DNA of 64,000 nucleotides, from contig CM035227.1 of assembly GCA_020226215.1 (NCBI GenBank), positions 21,145,866 through 21,209,865 of the forward strand, given 5' to 3'. The translations under genes were made by a program, and so were the position numbers. Position 1 is the first letter of the stretch, and each line of letters begins with the position of its first letter. The notes under the pieces were generated by a model that ran no database searches, was not told the origin of the DNA, and saw nothing but the letters and a program-made list of their open reading frames with translations. This stretch comes from Sindora glabra (lineage: Eukaryota > Streptophyta > Magnoliopsida > Fabales > Fabaceae). This document shows, piece by piece, positions 1 to 11,538 of this stretch.

Positions 1-17
1 TTGTATAATAATTTATT

Positions 18-350
18 GGGTTATAAAATATATTCAATAACTAATATATGTGATTTGCATATAAATTATTTATATTGAGATAAAATTATAAATGATAGAT
101 CATGTATATAATATATTAAAAAAATTATAATGAAAATTTTTACTTATGAATGTATTTTTAATTTTAAATGTTAAATATTTTTTTATAAATTTTCTATTTT
201 CAATGAAAATGAAAATGGAAAATAATTAAAGCAAATACACGAATTCTTTATTTTAATGAAAAATATGCACTTCTAAATTTTATATACATAGGTGTATAAT
301 ATTAAAAAAAATAGCCTTATTGATCTCGATGTATTTAATTTTTCAAGTTT
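18..350. repeat. Direct repeat, copy 1 of 2
   Basis: This AT-rich stretch of about 335 bp reappears in the same orientation about 1,160 bp downstream with scattered substitutions and small indels. Shared blocks include the start (taaaatatattcaata) and an inner block (atgaaaaatatgcacttct). No open frame is seen. It could be an LTR-like pair of a short element or part of a longer tandem array cut by the window edge. Confidence 0.75.
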
Positions 351-1176
351 CCAATATCTAGATAATGATAAAAAGTTTCAAAATTAATGATTTAAATACA
401 ATGCTATTAGTAACATTATTATTTCTTAAGGAAGCATGTAAGATATTAAAATTGAAATTCAAAATTAAATTTTAAATTTTTATATGATGAATTTATGATA
501 TTTTTGAAATTTTAAAACTTTGGATAATTTAATAATTTTAAAAATTATTAAATTAAAACAATTTAATCACATCTGTTAATATATAAATAGTTATTATTAA
601 ATAATTTTAATTTAATAATTTAAAATTATATTATATTATTTTGAGTATCTGTGCATAAAGTATTTATCAGTGAAGTATATAACCAATACATTTTTACCTA
701 TGGATGTTTATAACTACGTATTTATATATAAATTATTTATCCATGAATTTATATAATTAATACATTTTTATTCACATATTTTTATTCATATATGTAAAGA
801 AAAATATTTTTTAAACAATAAAATATCAAAAATTATGTAAAAATTATTTATCCATTTTTTAAAATTTATTCTTGAAAAAAATTAAAGTCAAAATCTTGCA
901 TACTATTTTTGAAATTTAACATATAAAATTAGATTACATATATAAGCACCAAATTTGAAAATATTATTTAAAAAATTAAATATAATACATATATTATGCA
1001 AATCCTAACTTTTAATGTATAATTGTTAAATTTAAATTGAAATGCTTCAAATATTTTTAAATTTTAGATTTATATACAAAAAAATTTGAAAGTTGATTAA
1101 GTCAATATTTTATCAAGAGAAATAAATAATAAATTTAAAAAAAACTTAAGTTATGTATTTCCCTTTACTTTTTTTA
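351..1176. other. AT-rich spacer between the direct repeats
   Basis: No coding frame or RNA gene is visible. Short phrases such as ataaattattta and taatacattttta recur inside it, so it may belong to the same repeat unit. I see no primer-binding site or polypurine tract that would make it the interior of an LTR element. Confidence 0.5.
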
Positions 1177-1510
1177 GGTCGTAAAATATATTCAATAATC
1201 AATATATGTAATCTGCATATAAATTATTTATATTGAGCCAAAATTATGAATGATAAATTATGTATATAATATATTAAAAAAAATTATAATAAATTTTTTT
1301 ATCTATGAATGTATTTTTAATTTAAAATTTAAAATTTTTTTTGTAAATTCTTTATTCTCAATGAAAATGAAAATAGAAAATAATTAAAGTAAATGTACGA
1401 ATTTTGTTTATTTTGATGAAAAATATGCACTTCTTAATTTTATATACAGAGATGTATATTATTAAAAAAATTACATTATTGATCTTAATGTATTTAATTT
1501 TTTAAGTTTA
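1177..1510. repeat. Direct repeat, copy 2 of 2
   Basis: Diverged second copy of the repeat at 18-350, matching through to the shared end gtatttaattttt. The matching and the offset of about 1,160 bp were judged by eye. Confidence 0.75.
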
Positions 1511-2130
1511 TTCATCGTCGAAGGAATTTAAAATTACAATAAAACCTTTTAGTTTTCATTTTCCTTTTTAAATTTATTTTGAAATTTTAATTTTTGTTTT
1601 GAAAATTTTCAAATATATATATATATATATATATGTAAAATAAAGTTTAAATCTTAAAATCTATATAAGAAAATATATTTGGGCTTAACTTATTTTTATA
1701 AACTCATAAGTTCATAAAAAAATTTGGGGTATAAATAAATTTAGAATAAATTTAAGTATTAAATTGTAAAGTTTATAAATAATTAAATTACCTAAAAATC
1801 TCTTTCATACATAAATAAGTATCATTTATTCATTGGTTTGTTAGTAAGGGTATTAATACCTAAACTTTTAATTTGGGTATGAAAGAACTATCCTATATAC
1901 ATAAATATACAAATAAAATATAATAAATAAATGTGCTTTTCGTTGACTGGGAGGGGTTCTAGTTTTTGCCATCTAATGCTAAAAAAAAAAATACTTCTGC
2001 GCAAAAAATAGTGAAAGATTTCGTTTTAATTAGGCTAAAAAATGTTCTTAGTAACATGTCCCAAAAGGCCAAACGATTTTGAGCGCCAAATGTTAGTTGA
2101 ATATAAAATATATCATCAAATCTCCCGCAT
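1511..2130. other. AT-rich intergenic DNA with an (AT)n microsatellite
   Basis: An AT dinucleotide run of about 11 units lies at 1613-1634. Nothing else is recognised before the tRNA remnant. Confidence 0.6.
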
Positions 2131-2185
2131 GGCCTATTAGCTCAGTTGGTTAGAGCGTCGTGCTAATAACGCAAAGGTCGCAGGT
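2131..2185 (+). pseudogene. 3'-truncated tRNA-Ile(AAU) pseudogene
   Basis: The sequence starts as a plant tRNA-Ile: acceptor half ggcctat, D arm with the internal A box (tagctcagttgg), and anticodon loop ctaataa with anticodon AAT. It stops inside the T arm after gcaggt. The T loop, B box and 3' acceptor strand are missing and replaced by unrelated AT-rich DNA. The anticodon stem also carries a C-A mismatch (tcgtg against cgcaa). With no B box and no acceptor partner it cannot give a mature tRNA, so it is a relic, either truncated or retrotransposed. Confidence 0.85.
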
Positions 2186-2294
2186 AATACAATTTTAAAA
2201 TGAGTTTTTTCACTGCTTTGTGTGGGTTGTTGTGGGCCTCTTTACTAAGTTTACTTTTCAGGTCGGCCCATCTGACGGAGAAGAAAATACATTA

Positions 2295-2464
2295 GATGAA
2301 GTGGCCCAAAAAAAAGAAATCGTTGAATTGTTCTTGTTGTTACTTAATTACACGTCCGCGGGGTCCGCCCATTTTTGTTGCTTTATTTTATTTTTTTCTT
2401 GTTTGCTCTTATTATTGTACTTGATGCAAAGTCTACTAAAATCTAAATGCACAATTAATCTAAC
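2295..2464. repeat. Tandem duplication, unit 1 (170 bp)
   Basis: The unit begins gatgaagtggccca and is followed head-to-tail by a second copy, with few differences. A 97-codon open frame (2220-2513) runs across the junction but has no recognisable domain, so I do not call it a gene. The GC-richer words (cacgtccgc, ggtcggcc) stand out from the AT-rich surroundings. Confidence 0.85.
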
Positions 2465-2631
2465 GATGAAGTGGCCCAAAAAAATGAAATCAATTATTTT
2501 TGTTGTTACTTAATTACACGTCCGCTGGGTCGGCCAATTTTTGTTGCTTTATTTTATTTTTTTTCTTGTTTGCTCTTGTTATTGTACTTGGTGCAAAGTC
2601 TAATAAAATCTAAATGCACAAGTAATCTAAC
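2465..2631. repeat. Tandem duplication, unit 2 (167 bp)
   Basis: Second copy of the unit at 2295-2464, ending at the shared word aatctaac. Differences are mainly single bases plus a short gap in the caattattt region. Confidence 0.85.
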
Positions 2632-3999
2632 CCAGAAGTTTTAAAATAAAGAAATTAAAAACCGAATGAAATTATTATACTGATTGCATAGGGTAGAAAA
2701 CAACATTATAGTATGGCAACAATAAATGAAAAAAATGAGATTTGAATAGATAGCGGGGATAAGAGAGATAAAGAATTACATAAATCTATATACAAATTAT
2801 CCACACCCTCTTTTGAAAATAGCATCATCCAATTAATATTTCTTAGCTATCCCTAAGTAACTTTAAAATAATTTTGATAATAGTAAAAATGATAATTTAT
2901 TTAATACATATACGCATACTCTTGTGACCCCAAACATGACGGCCATTACGCCATTGGGGTTCTGGCATTTTAAGATGAGTAATTTGGCATATATGAATTA
3001 CAAAGTGTGATACGGACGACGGTAATGAAGGCGATTGAAAAGGTGGACATTTATTTTATTTTTTTATTTTTTTATTTTTTGAGCCAATCTTTTTTCAATT
3101 ATACAGCATGTACTTGTGCTTACACTTGACACTGTCGTTTTACGGCCACTCTTCCGGGGCTCATGATACGACAAGCTTAGCAATGTTGCAGAAAATATGA
3201 AGGAGCAGTCATCCTTTTCTTTTATGAATCACAATCTATTTCATCAAGAAATGAAACAACCAATGGTACAAAATCAAATACCAAAACCGAAACACTTTCT
3301 TCAAATAACCTTCTTCTAGTTCTACCAATATTCCTATTCACTGCAATCTGCATAACTTTTGAGCAGTAGCACAAAACCTAACTACTTACTGAAGACACAG
3401 CTCGTTCTAAATCAAGAAAAGGGGAATTCCCAGGCCATCTATTATCTCTTTCACCGGGCATACTTGAACAGCAGAAACTAAATACAAAACTTGCCGTCTT
3501 GAAACAGCTATTCTGTCGGAAGACATTTTTCATATTCTTCATCTGAAAGGCTATTCAGTTTCGAGCTACAAAATCATCTTATGATACGTTTCAGAGTCAA
3601 AAAAGGGATAAAAACATAGGCAATGAAGGAGAATGAATTGTTGAGGGAGGATTTTCTCTTCTCCCTTGTTTAAATGTTTAGAAAATTTTTTAAATTCCTC
3701 CGATCTATAAGAACACAAAATAATGAAAATTGGAGGGCCGGGAGATTTTGGAGGATTAGTCATAAACTTCCAAATTAAAAGGTAATCTCTCATTCCCCTT
3801 CATTCTGCCCTGTTCAAAAATATCACGAGTCTTCAATCATTGTACTTTCTGCAGAAAACCACACAAAATAACAGGCTTCATGGGCCAAATCAATCAAGAA
3901 ATGACTGTAACTGAGAAGAGAAGAATGATATGAACGAATGGTTGACGAAAATCTGCATAAGTTAGGAGTACAGCAGGTGTTTGTACAGAAAGCTTTAGC
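2632..3999. other. Intergenic DNA downstream of the PIP-like gene
   Basis: No coding region is supported. The part from about 3100 to 3999 is less AT-rich and lies immediately 3' of the minus-strand peptide gene, so some of it is probably that gene's 3' UTR. A 75-codon minus frame at 3566-3793 has no domain or homologue I recognise. Confidence 0.5.
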
Positions 4000-4224
4000 C
4001 TAAGTGATGATGTCGTGACCAATTCCTGCTCGACTAGGCCCCGAGTATGCTCGAACCGTCTTCAAGTGAGGAACTGGAACGAAATCTTGTGAAAAGCGAT
4101 GAAACAGAGGCCTGGAGCATTCCATTTGCCATGTCAAGCAGATCAAGATCAGCAGCAACATCATAACGTTAACTTGCAGCCTCAACAAGCTGCCACTCGA
4201 GTGCTTCCCTGCTGCTGTCTTCAT
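4000..4224 (-). CDS. PIP-like secreted peptide precursor (PAMP-induced secreted peptide family)
   Basis: A 74-residue, single-exon precursor. Residues 1-17 are polar and basic, residues 18-32 form a hydrophobic core (VNVMMLLLILICLTW), and a signal-peptidase site is plausible near residues 34-37. A short variable region follows. The C-terminal motif is SGPSRAGIGH at residues 61-70, which fits the SGPS-xx-GxGH signature of the PIP/PIP-like family. In that family the processed, hydroxyproline-bearing peptide is perceived at the cell surface by a receptor-like kinase and modulates immunity or root growth. Unusually, four residues (DIIT) follow the final His, where family members I know usually end. 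The start was chosen as the only Met ahead of the signal peptide, and a TATA box lies 63-70 bp upstream. IDA and CEP peptides share a GH-type end but lack SGPS. Receptor and function are inferred from the family only. Confidence 0.8.
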   Translation of the reverse strand: MKTAAGKHSSGSLLRLQVNVMMLLLILICLTWQMECSRPLFHRFSQDFVPVPHLKTVRAYSGPSRAGIGHDIIT

Positions 4225-4286
4225 TTGACCCTCTGAATTGCTGCTGCAAATTCTTGCTGGCTGCTTCTAATTTTAATTCAGAGGCA

Positions 4287-4294
4287 TTTATATA
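4287..4294 (-). promoter_or_regulatory. TATA box of the PIP-like gene
   Basis: On the minus strand this reads TATATAAA within cccatatataaatg. It sits about 65 bp before the ATG, which would place transcription start near 4257 and give a 5' UTR of roughly 30 nt. A TTGACC word (W-box core) on the minus strand at 4679-4684 could be a WRKY site, but one short word is weak evidence. Confidence 0.6.
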
Positions 4295-4693
4295 TGGGTC
4301 CTCTATCGCAGACACACAAACACCGGTTAAGAAGCAATTTTCATTTAATTGTATTCGAAACATAATATTTTACTAGTCATGTGTTGATTTAATAAAAAAA
4401 TATGTTGGCTTCAAATAGATTTAACCTTGAACAGAAATTTGAATCTTAGAAATTATCACCACTTAGCCACTATTTTAATTTGTAAAAAATATATATTTTT
4501 ATTTAATTCATTCTCAATTTTTTTACAAATTTTAGAGAATAAAATAAATAATTTTTTTGGCACTGATTTTCTTTTGGATATCTAATTTAGTACTAATTGG
4601 CTGCAAAATTATATCTGATTTAATTGAAGGAATGATCCAAAAAATAAATTAAAATATTAATTTTTTTAATTTTATTTGGTCAATATTCTCTGA

Positions 4694-4772
4694 GGGGGAG
4701 GATCCAGACTCGCCTGAATCCTACGTCCATCTTACTATTACGGACCTGAAAAACGAATTTAGATCCTCTCCC
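4694..4772. repeat. Short imperfect inverted repeat, MITE-like
   Basis: The 19-bp arm gggggaggatccagactcg (4694-4712) pairs imperfectly with cgaatttagatcctctccc (4754-4772). The 79-bp block is much GC-richer than its flanks. No target-site duplication was found, so it may be a MITE remnant or a chance hairpin. Confidence 0.4.
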
Positions 4773-6602
4773 TTTGTAAGAAGTGGTTGAGGTATATTTT
4801 AAAGAGATAAATATAAAAAAAAATTATTTAAAATAATGAATTCTAATAAAATAAAGAGTTTTAAAATAAAATTTATATATATTTTTTGACAAAATCGACA
4901 AATGAGAATAGAGAGAATTCAAATTTTTGTAGGACTGTCTGCACAAAAATGCATGCAGGGTATAAATTGAAGAATTTCCGTAAAGACAAGAGAGAAAATA
5001 ATCATTTAAAAAAAAAAAGGTTTCATAAATTCTATAGGTTTAACAAATGAGATTTAAAATTAAATTTTAAATTTTTTATATTCATTTGATTGAATTTTCA
5101 AATTTATCGATCATTCTAAATTTAATGGCAGCTATTAATTTTCATAATTCAATTTCAGATTTCATTTTTAGTTTACAAAGCATTATAGAAATTTTTTATA
5201 GTATTCTTTTTCGCTTAACTTTGTTAATATGATCAGGTATCATTTCAAACATTTGTAAGTTTCATTTATTTTTTGAAAAATAATTTTCATAAAAAAAATT
5301 AATTTTTGTATATGAGTGAAGAAGTATTATATATTTCTATACCTTATAATTTAAAAAATAATTTTTAAAGTCATGCTAGAAGAGGAAAAGCAAAAGTTAT
5401 TTTTCACTAAATTCATGAACATTGAACATAGGATATATTAAACATTTTTCACTGCCTCTATAATTTATAATTATAATCTTATAAAAAATGTTTTCCATCA
5501 AAATAATAGAATCTAATTTTTAGTTGAGATGGAAAAAGATTATATACAATCTACTCTAAGTTGGTCTCAATAATTTGAAGCAAGCTTAAAATATGAATCA
5601 TGTTTTTACATCCAATATTTGTAAATAGATCGGAGGAAGCTCAATCTTATATTGAGAAATATTCATTTTATTACAAGATGTAAGATGTTTTAATACATGA
5701 ATAATTAGTTAAATTACTGAAAGAAAATATATAAGGATCATTGATTAAATTTTAATGCAATAAAAGATATAAAACTTTTAAAAAAATATTGAATGTCACT
5801 TAAATTAAAAAAAATTATTATAAAATATCAATTATTATATTGCATTAAAAAGTGCAATTCTAAAATTTTAATAATATAAGATTATTTAATATTATTTTAG
5901 AATCTGAATTTTTATTGTTTTAAATTTGACTCCAAAGTTATGCACTTGTTAGGTGATTTATGACTTGTGATACAATAAAAAGCAAAAGCGCAAAGTGTGA
6001 AAAGTAATGCGGCTCGCTAGAACTTTATACAAGTCTTAAAGTGTGAAACAAATATTGGACGTGCTCAACAGTATCATTTTCTCTGCATATGCATGAGCAA
6101 GAACAACATTGTTGACTTTGTAATATCTCAAACTTCAACATTTGCGAGCCATAAAGAATTGAAGATGCTCATAATGAAGTCTAACCCACCATTGTGGATA
6201 TGTGAATCTCAAGGTTTACCTAAGACCAAAATCAACATGCTTTAATAGAATACCGCCAACAGAAAGATTGGCTATCGGGGTGCAACAGCTGTATATGGAA
6301 TTTATGTAACGCTAGACTTATTAAAGACATGTAAAGCTGTTTCCACGAGATTAATTATCTCATTTATTTATTTTTATAATTATAAAATAAATATAATAAT
6401 ATAAATATTTTGTTTAAATAATGCTAAATACGAGAAGTGAAATAAAAATTATTTTTAAAAAATATTTTTCTTTATTATCATAAGATTGTATATTACTTTT
6501 TTACCATAAAATATGTAGTAAGCATAGAATTTTTTTACTTACATATTGATAGGTGAGATTTTCTTCCAAAGAAAATATTTTCCCTAAATCACATGTGAAT
6601 TT
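4773..6602. other. AT-rich intergenic DNA
   Basis: No gene, RNA or clear element is seen. Frames are short and broken. A less AT-rich patch at about 5930-6330 holds no recognisable domain. Confidence 0.55.
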
Positions 6603-7478
6603 CGCATAAAATTTTAACTGTGCAATAAATTATAATTGATAATATTAAAATGGTTGGTCAGCCCAAACCAATTTAGGCTCCATTTTATACAAATAGTTAA
6701 GAAGTTACTTAGTAGCCTTGGTAACTGATAAGTTAACTGATAACTGATAACTGATAAGTTAATTAAAGTATTTCATAAAATTAGTTGTTAAATTAGCTAA
6801 AATTGTAAAATGATATAAAAGGATATATTAATAGAAATATGTATATAATTAAAATAATTTATATTTATTTAAAAATTAAATTATATTAATGTAATTAAAA
6901 AATTTAAAATAAAAGTATAATTTTTAATATTTATTAATTATATTTTATAAACTTACATATTTATTTATATAATTTTTATTTTATTATTTATTATAAAATT
7001 ATAATTACTGAAAATATAATTAATTATATTTTATAAAAATTATTTAAATTTATATTATAAAAGATATGAGTTGTAAATTAATAAAAAGAATAAGAATAAA
7101 TTTAGAAATAGTTTAAAAAAATAGTAACTTATAAACTATAAACTGACTTATTAAATCAGAAATTATAAGCTAACTTATTTATAAATTATAAGCTGACTTA
7201 TTAAATTAGAAATTATAAGCTAACTTATTTGTTATACAAAATAAAATCTTAATCTAGTCCGATTGACATTCTGAAAATAGTATAATTCATCATCAATGGT
7301 TAAAAATTTCACCCAAAATTTTGATTGTGCAATAAACTCTAGATCACAAATGATTTTTGTACAAAATTTTGATTGTGCAGTAGATCATAATTGATAATAC
7401 TGGTTGACCAACCCAAATCTATTTAATTTAGTTCAGCTAACATTCTCAAAATAGTATAACCCATCATCAATGGTTAAT
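6603..7478. repeat. Small duplicated unit, one copy interrupted by a MITE
   Basis: The sequence 6603-6676 plus 7250-7305 reappears, diverged, at 7359-7478 (shared words ataattgataat and atagtata..catcatcaatggtta). A partial third copy lies at 7311-7352. The uninterrupted copy at 7359-7478 shows what the first copy looked like before the MITE at 6677-7249 entered. Confidence 0.65.
6677..7249 (+). mobile_element. Non-autonomous hAT-like MITE, copy 1
   Basis: This 573-bp element is defined by comparison with the empty duplicate next to it and with a second, inverted family member at 30801-31700. Its ends are related inverted repeats (left gctccattttatacaaat; right, read inward, agattttattttgtataac). 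Flanks CAATTTAG and TAATCTAG match at 6 of 8 positions, consistent with an old 8-bp hAT target duplication. Near the left end the word actgataa is repeated about four times. There is no coding capacity. Confidence 0.65.
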
Positions 7479-10400
7479 ATTCATTCTACTCAATTTATAT
7501 CCAACAAACCCAGAGCCAATTGGATTGATCAATAATCTTTCTATCTTATATGAGTAATTCAGTAATCATTAGGTTCATTCATATAACCCGTCAATTTATG
7601 TATATTTAAATATTCATTATAATAATAAGAGAAATTTTGATATATCAGCGTATTATTGAATTTAATTATTAAATTCTATTTATTATAATAATATTACACA
7701 AATAAATAAAATTCATTAATATAAATTAGTAGTACATCAATACAATTGATCTACCATAATCATCATCTAACATCTAACAGTTGATCACTAAATCAAGCCT
7801 TGAGACATTAGTTGAGGTAATATATCTATACAAATACAACTAGACTTCCTGGGACCTTTCCATCCACTTTTATGTGATTCACTCTAGATGACTAGCAAAC
7901 ATAATCATTAAACAATTTATGGCAGACCTTAGTCTGCCACCTACTGCCAAAATTTTTATGTCTTGTGGGGATTCATCTCAGACAAATCGAGAATCATCAA
8001 TAACAGATAATAAAAGTTTACAAGAGAATTATTAACCTGATGCCAAGTGAGTTTATTACGTATTTGGTGCTCTAATTTTTTTTTTCAAATATGTTGTGCA
8101 AATTAAAAATAGACTTCAAAATTAAATTTTAAACTTTTTATATTTATTAAATTAAATTTTATAAATTTACTTTATTATTTTATATTTAATGATAATTTTT
8201 AATTTATATTTAAAGTTTAATTTTAAATTTTATTTTCTATATATAAAGGTATTGAAAAATTTTCCCTCCTCAATCATTGCGTACAATATTATTCCCTCCC
8301 TAACGCCAGTCCAACGGACGCATTTTTACTATTGAAAGAAAAGCAAAAGACAGGATGTGTTTAATGAACAGTACTATTGGAATCTTCTCTTTTGGATCCA
8401 TCTCAACAAAGGATTCCATAGTGGGAACATTTTCGACTTACACGAGGGCGCTAGAAATCTTATCCTATGCTATCCTACTAATAAAAGAAGGACATTTTGC
8501 TAACATACTACATTATTTTTTGACAAATTCAAGTCCAAAATCCATTTTTTTTTCATTATACCCTATTATAATTTCTCTTTAAATTAAATTTTACTTGTTT
8601 ATGAAATTTTTTTATTATACATTCGTTAATTAATTATTATACTATCATATATTATATTTTTAATACAAATATATAAAAAAATAAAAAATTATTTATTTAT
8701 TTTAACTTTACCAATATTTTTAATATCAATTTTTAAATATTATATTAAAATTTAATTATACTATGATTAATTAAGACTTTATCAAGACTTTAATATAAAA
8801 ATATTTATTTATTTTTAACTAATATATCTTAAAAGCAATTCAAATCTTTAATATAAAAATACGGATTAATAACCTATTTTATTATTTTAAAAATGTTAAA
8901 GTTGAAATCAAATTTCATTTTTTATTTTGCATACACATAGAAATTTTAATTTAATTAAATTATTTAATTATATTTTTATTTTTAAATGAAAATAATTGAA
9001 CTAAAATTAGATTTATTTATTTACTTTTTGTTAATATCTTCTTAATATTAATTTACAAGTATTATATTTTAAATTAAATACATTATCATTAATAAGGATT
9101 TTCTGAAAGTTTAATTTACTTTTAATTAATATATATCACAAAATAATTCATATTCTTTCTTTTTACTCTTAAATTCATATCATAACTACAACTTCTTAAA
9201 TATGTATAATGCAACATGTTGCGCTTACAATGTTGTTATATTTGAATATAAACTTAGAAGTTATATGATTTATATTAGAAGCAAGATCTTATAAGAAATT
9301 AAATTTTTTTTAAATGCAATTTCCTTTTTTAACTTTTCAAGAAATTCTCAAAATTATTCGATTGATAATAAAGAATTGACACTCTCCAAAAATTTACTTT
9401 TTATGTTTTGTTTAATTTAATTATGAATTTTTAAAAAATATTATCAAAATGACTAATATATCATTCAAATAGTAATAAAAAATAGCAATAAATTATAATT
9501 TCCTTTAGTAATATTTTTTTTAAAATTATATTTGTAATATCTCCTTTAATCATATTTTTCTAGATTTGTAATTTCTTTTTTAATAATTTTCTTGTTTTTT
9601 ATTTACTATGAAAAAGTAAAATGGACTTACATAAAAAATTAAGATATCTTATTTATTTATATGTATATGTTAATATAATTCAAATGAAGAAAAATATTAG
9701 TTAAATAATTAATTATATCAAATAATGAATATGAAATAATATAATAGATATCTACAATAAATATAATTCTATTCAAAATTAAATTTTATTATTATAATTA
9801 AGATATAATATTTAATATTTATTTTATATAATTTTTCATAATACTCCTTTTATTTTTTATATAATTAATAAAATAATTGCATTTTATATAATTAATATTT
9901 ATATAAATTGTAATAAATTTATTATAATCATATTTATATTTTGTAATTAATAAATTATACTTATTATAATTTTTAAACTTATAGTGAAAAGAAAATATTA
10001 AAATAATCATTAGTTAAATTGAATTGAAATAATTTTATATTTTTATTTATAAATAATATAAGAAGTTCTTCCTATTAAAAGGATGTGAGTAAGCAATTTC
10101 ATAGTTTGTAGAAAGTAAGACTTTTTGTGATTTATTTTTTAAATTTATCGATATGGTTGATATCAATTTAGAGATATTATATTTTAAATTAAATATATTC
10201 TAATTAATTAGAATTTTTTCAAAGTTCTAATTAGAAACTATTAATTTATTTTTAATTAATAGAACTTAAAAATAATTCAAATTCAATTTTACTTTTTACT
10301 CTCGGAAACAATATGGGTAATGGTATGGATATGTTCATTGTCCATTACTATAACTTAATTTTAAAATTTTTAACATGCAACATATTACACTTATAATGTT

Positions 10401-11530
10401 CTTATAGTTAAATATAAATATAAGTCATATTTAGTATATTACATAGTTATTCATGAAGCTTATAAAAAATACTATGTTTAAAATTTTTAATTTTTTATTA
10501 ATACATAAGTAAACATATTTAATCACTTATTTATAAAGGCGATAACTAGTATATCATCAATTTCATAACTAGTATTATTATTTTTTTATTTTTACTTTTG
10601 TTATAATTGTTTATCCTTTTCTTCACTTGCAATGTTAAAAATAATGAAAAATATTGAAATGAATTGTTAAACTGCACCTTGTGAATCTCAAATACATAAT
10701 TACTTTTCAATTATTTTTTCATTATTTATTTTAATGTTACAAGTGAAAAGAGGAAGAAACAATTATAATAAATATAAATATAAAAGGCTAGTGGTGCTAG
10801 TAATAAAATTTTAACAATGTAATAATCATTACCTTCATCAATGAAAGATTAAATATTATATTTACTCTTAGAGCCATTTGGAGCATAGTATAAGGGAAGG
10901 TCATTAAAATAAGTATATACCATCCAATCTTAATAGATATTTGGTGCATTTATAAAATAGGATAATTTAATTTGATTAAGTTATTTTATCTTGTTGACTT
11001 TGAATATGATATGATCCGATAAAATAAGAGTAATTTTTTTCCATTTTGTCCTTAATTTTAAACAATAATATTGTGAAATAAAGTGAGAAATTATTAGGAA
11101 ATGGTGGATTGTGAATCGATGGTTGACTACAGTCTACCTTCTAAACCTATTGAAATAGGTTAAAGCCTAAGAGTTGACCCATTAACTTGCAAGATTCAAA
11201 AGACTCAAGCTACCATTTTGCTAACTCATATAAACATAGACCATTTTTTGCCTAACTTGTGGAGCCCACGATTCATATGGGCTAAACTATTAAAAAGCTA
11301 GATTTGCACTTATTTTTTTATATTTTCTAATTTTTATATAAGTCTAAATATCCGATCCATACAAAATCATACTTATTTTTTTTATACTTTTAGTTGTACA
11401 AGATTGTGTTATAAATAATTTATAGATGATATTTTTATTTTGAGACTTTTTCATGACTTATATTTTGATATAGTATTTTTTATGATTATATATAGATTTA
11501 AAATGTATTATGATATATTTGTGGATGGAT
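7479..11530. other. Extremely AT-rich intergenic DNA
   Basis: About 4 kb without a supportable gene. Open frames here (for example 8355-8582 and 9819-10010) are low-complexity, rich in Ile/Asn/Lys/Tyr, and have no domain. Confidence 0.6.
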
Positions 11531-11538
11531 ATATGATG
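11531..11538. repeat. Left 8-bp target-site duplication of the hAT element
   Basis: ATATGATG, identical to 16710-16717. Confidence 0.93.

Noticed and set aside
2220..2513. 97-codon plus-strand frame
   Set aside because: It runs across the junction of a tandem duplication and has no recognisable domain or start context.
4169..4363. 64-codon minus frame overlapping the PIP-like gene
   Set aside because: Out of frame with the peptide gene and reads through its TATA box and 5' UTR.
6694..7240. TATACAAA direct repeat as the target duplication of the 6.7-kb MITE
   Set aside because: Comparison with the empty duplicate and the second family copy shows these bases lie inside the inverted ends.
9819..10010. 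63-codon minus frame
   Set aside because: Composition is almost only Ile, Asn, Lys and Tyr from AT-rich DNA.
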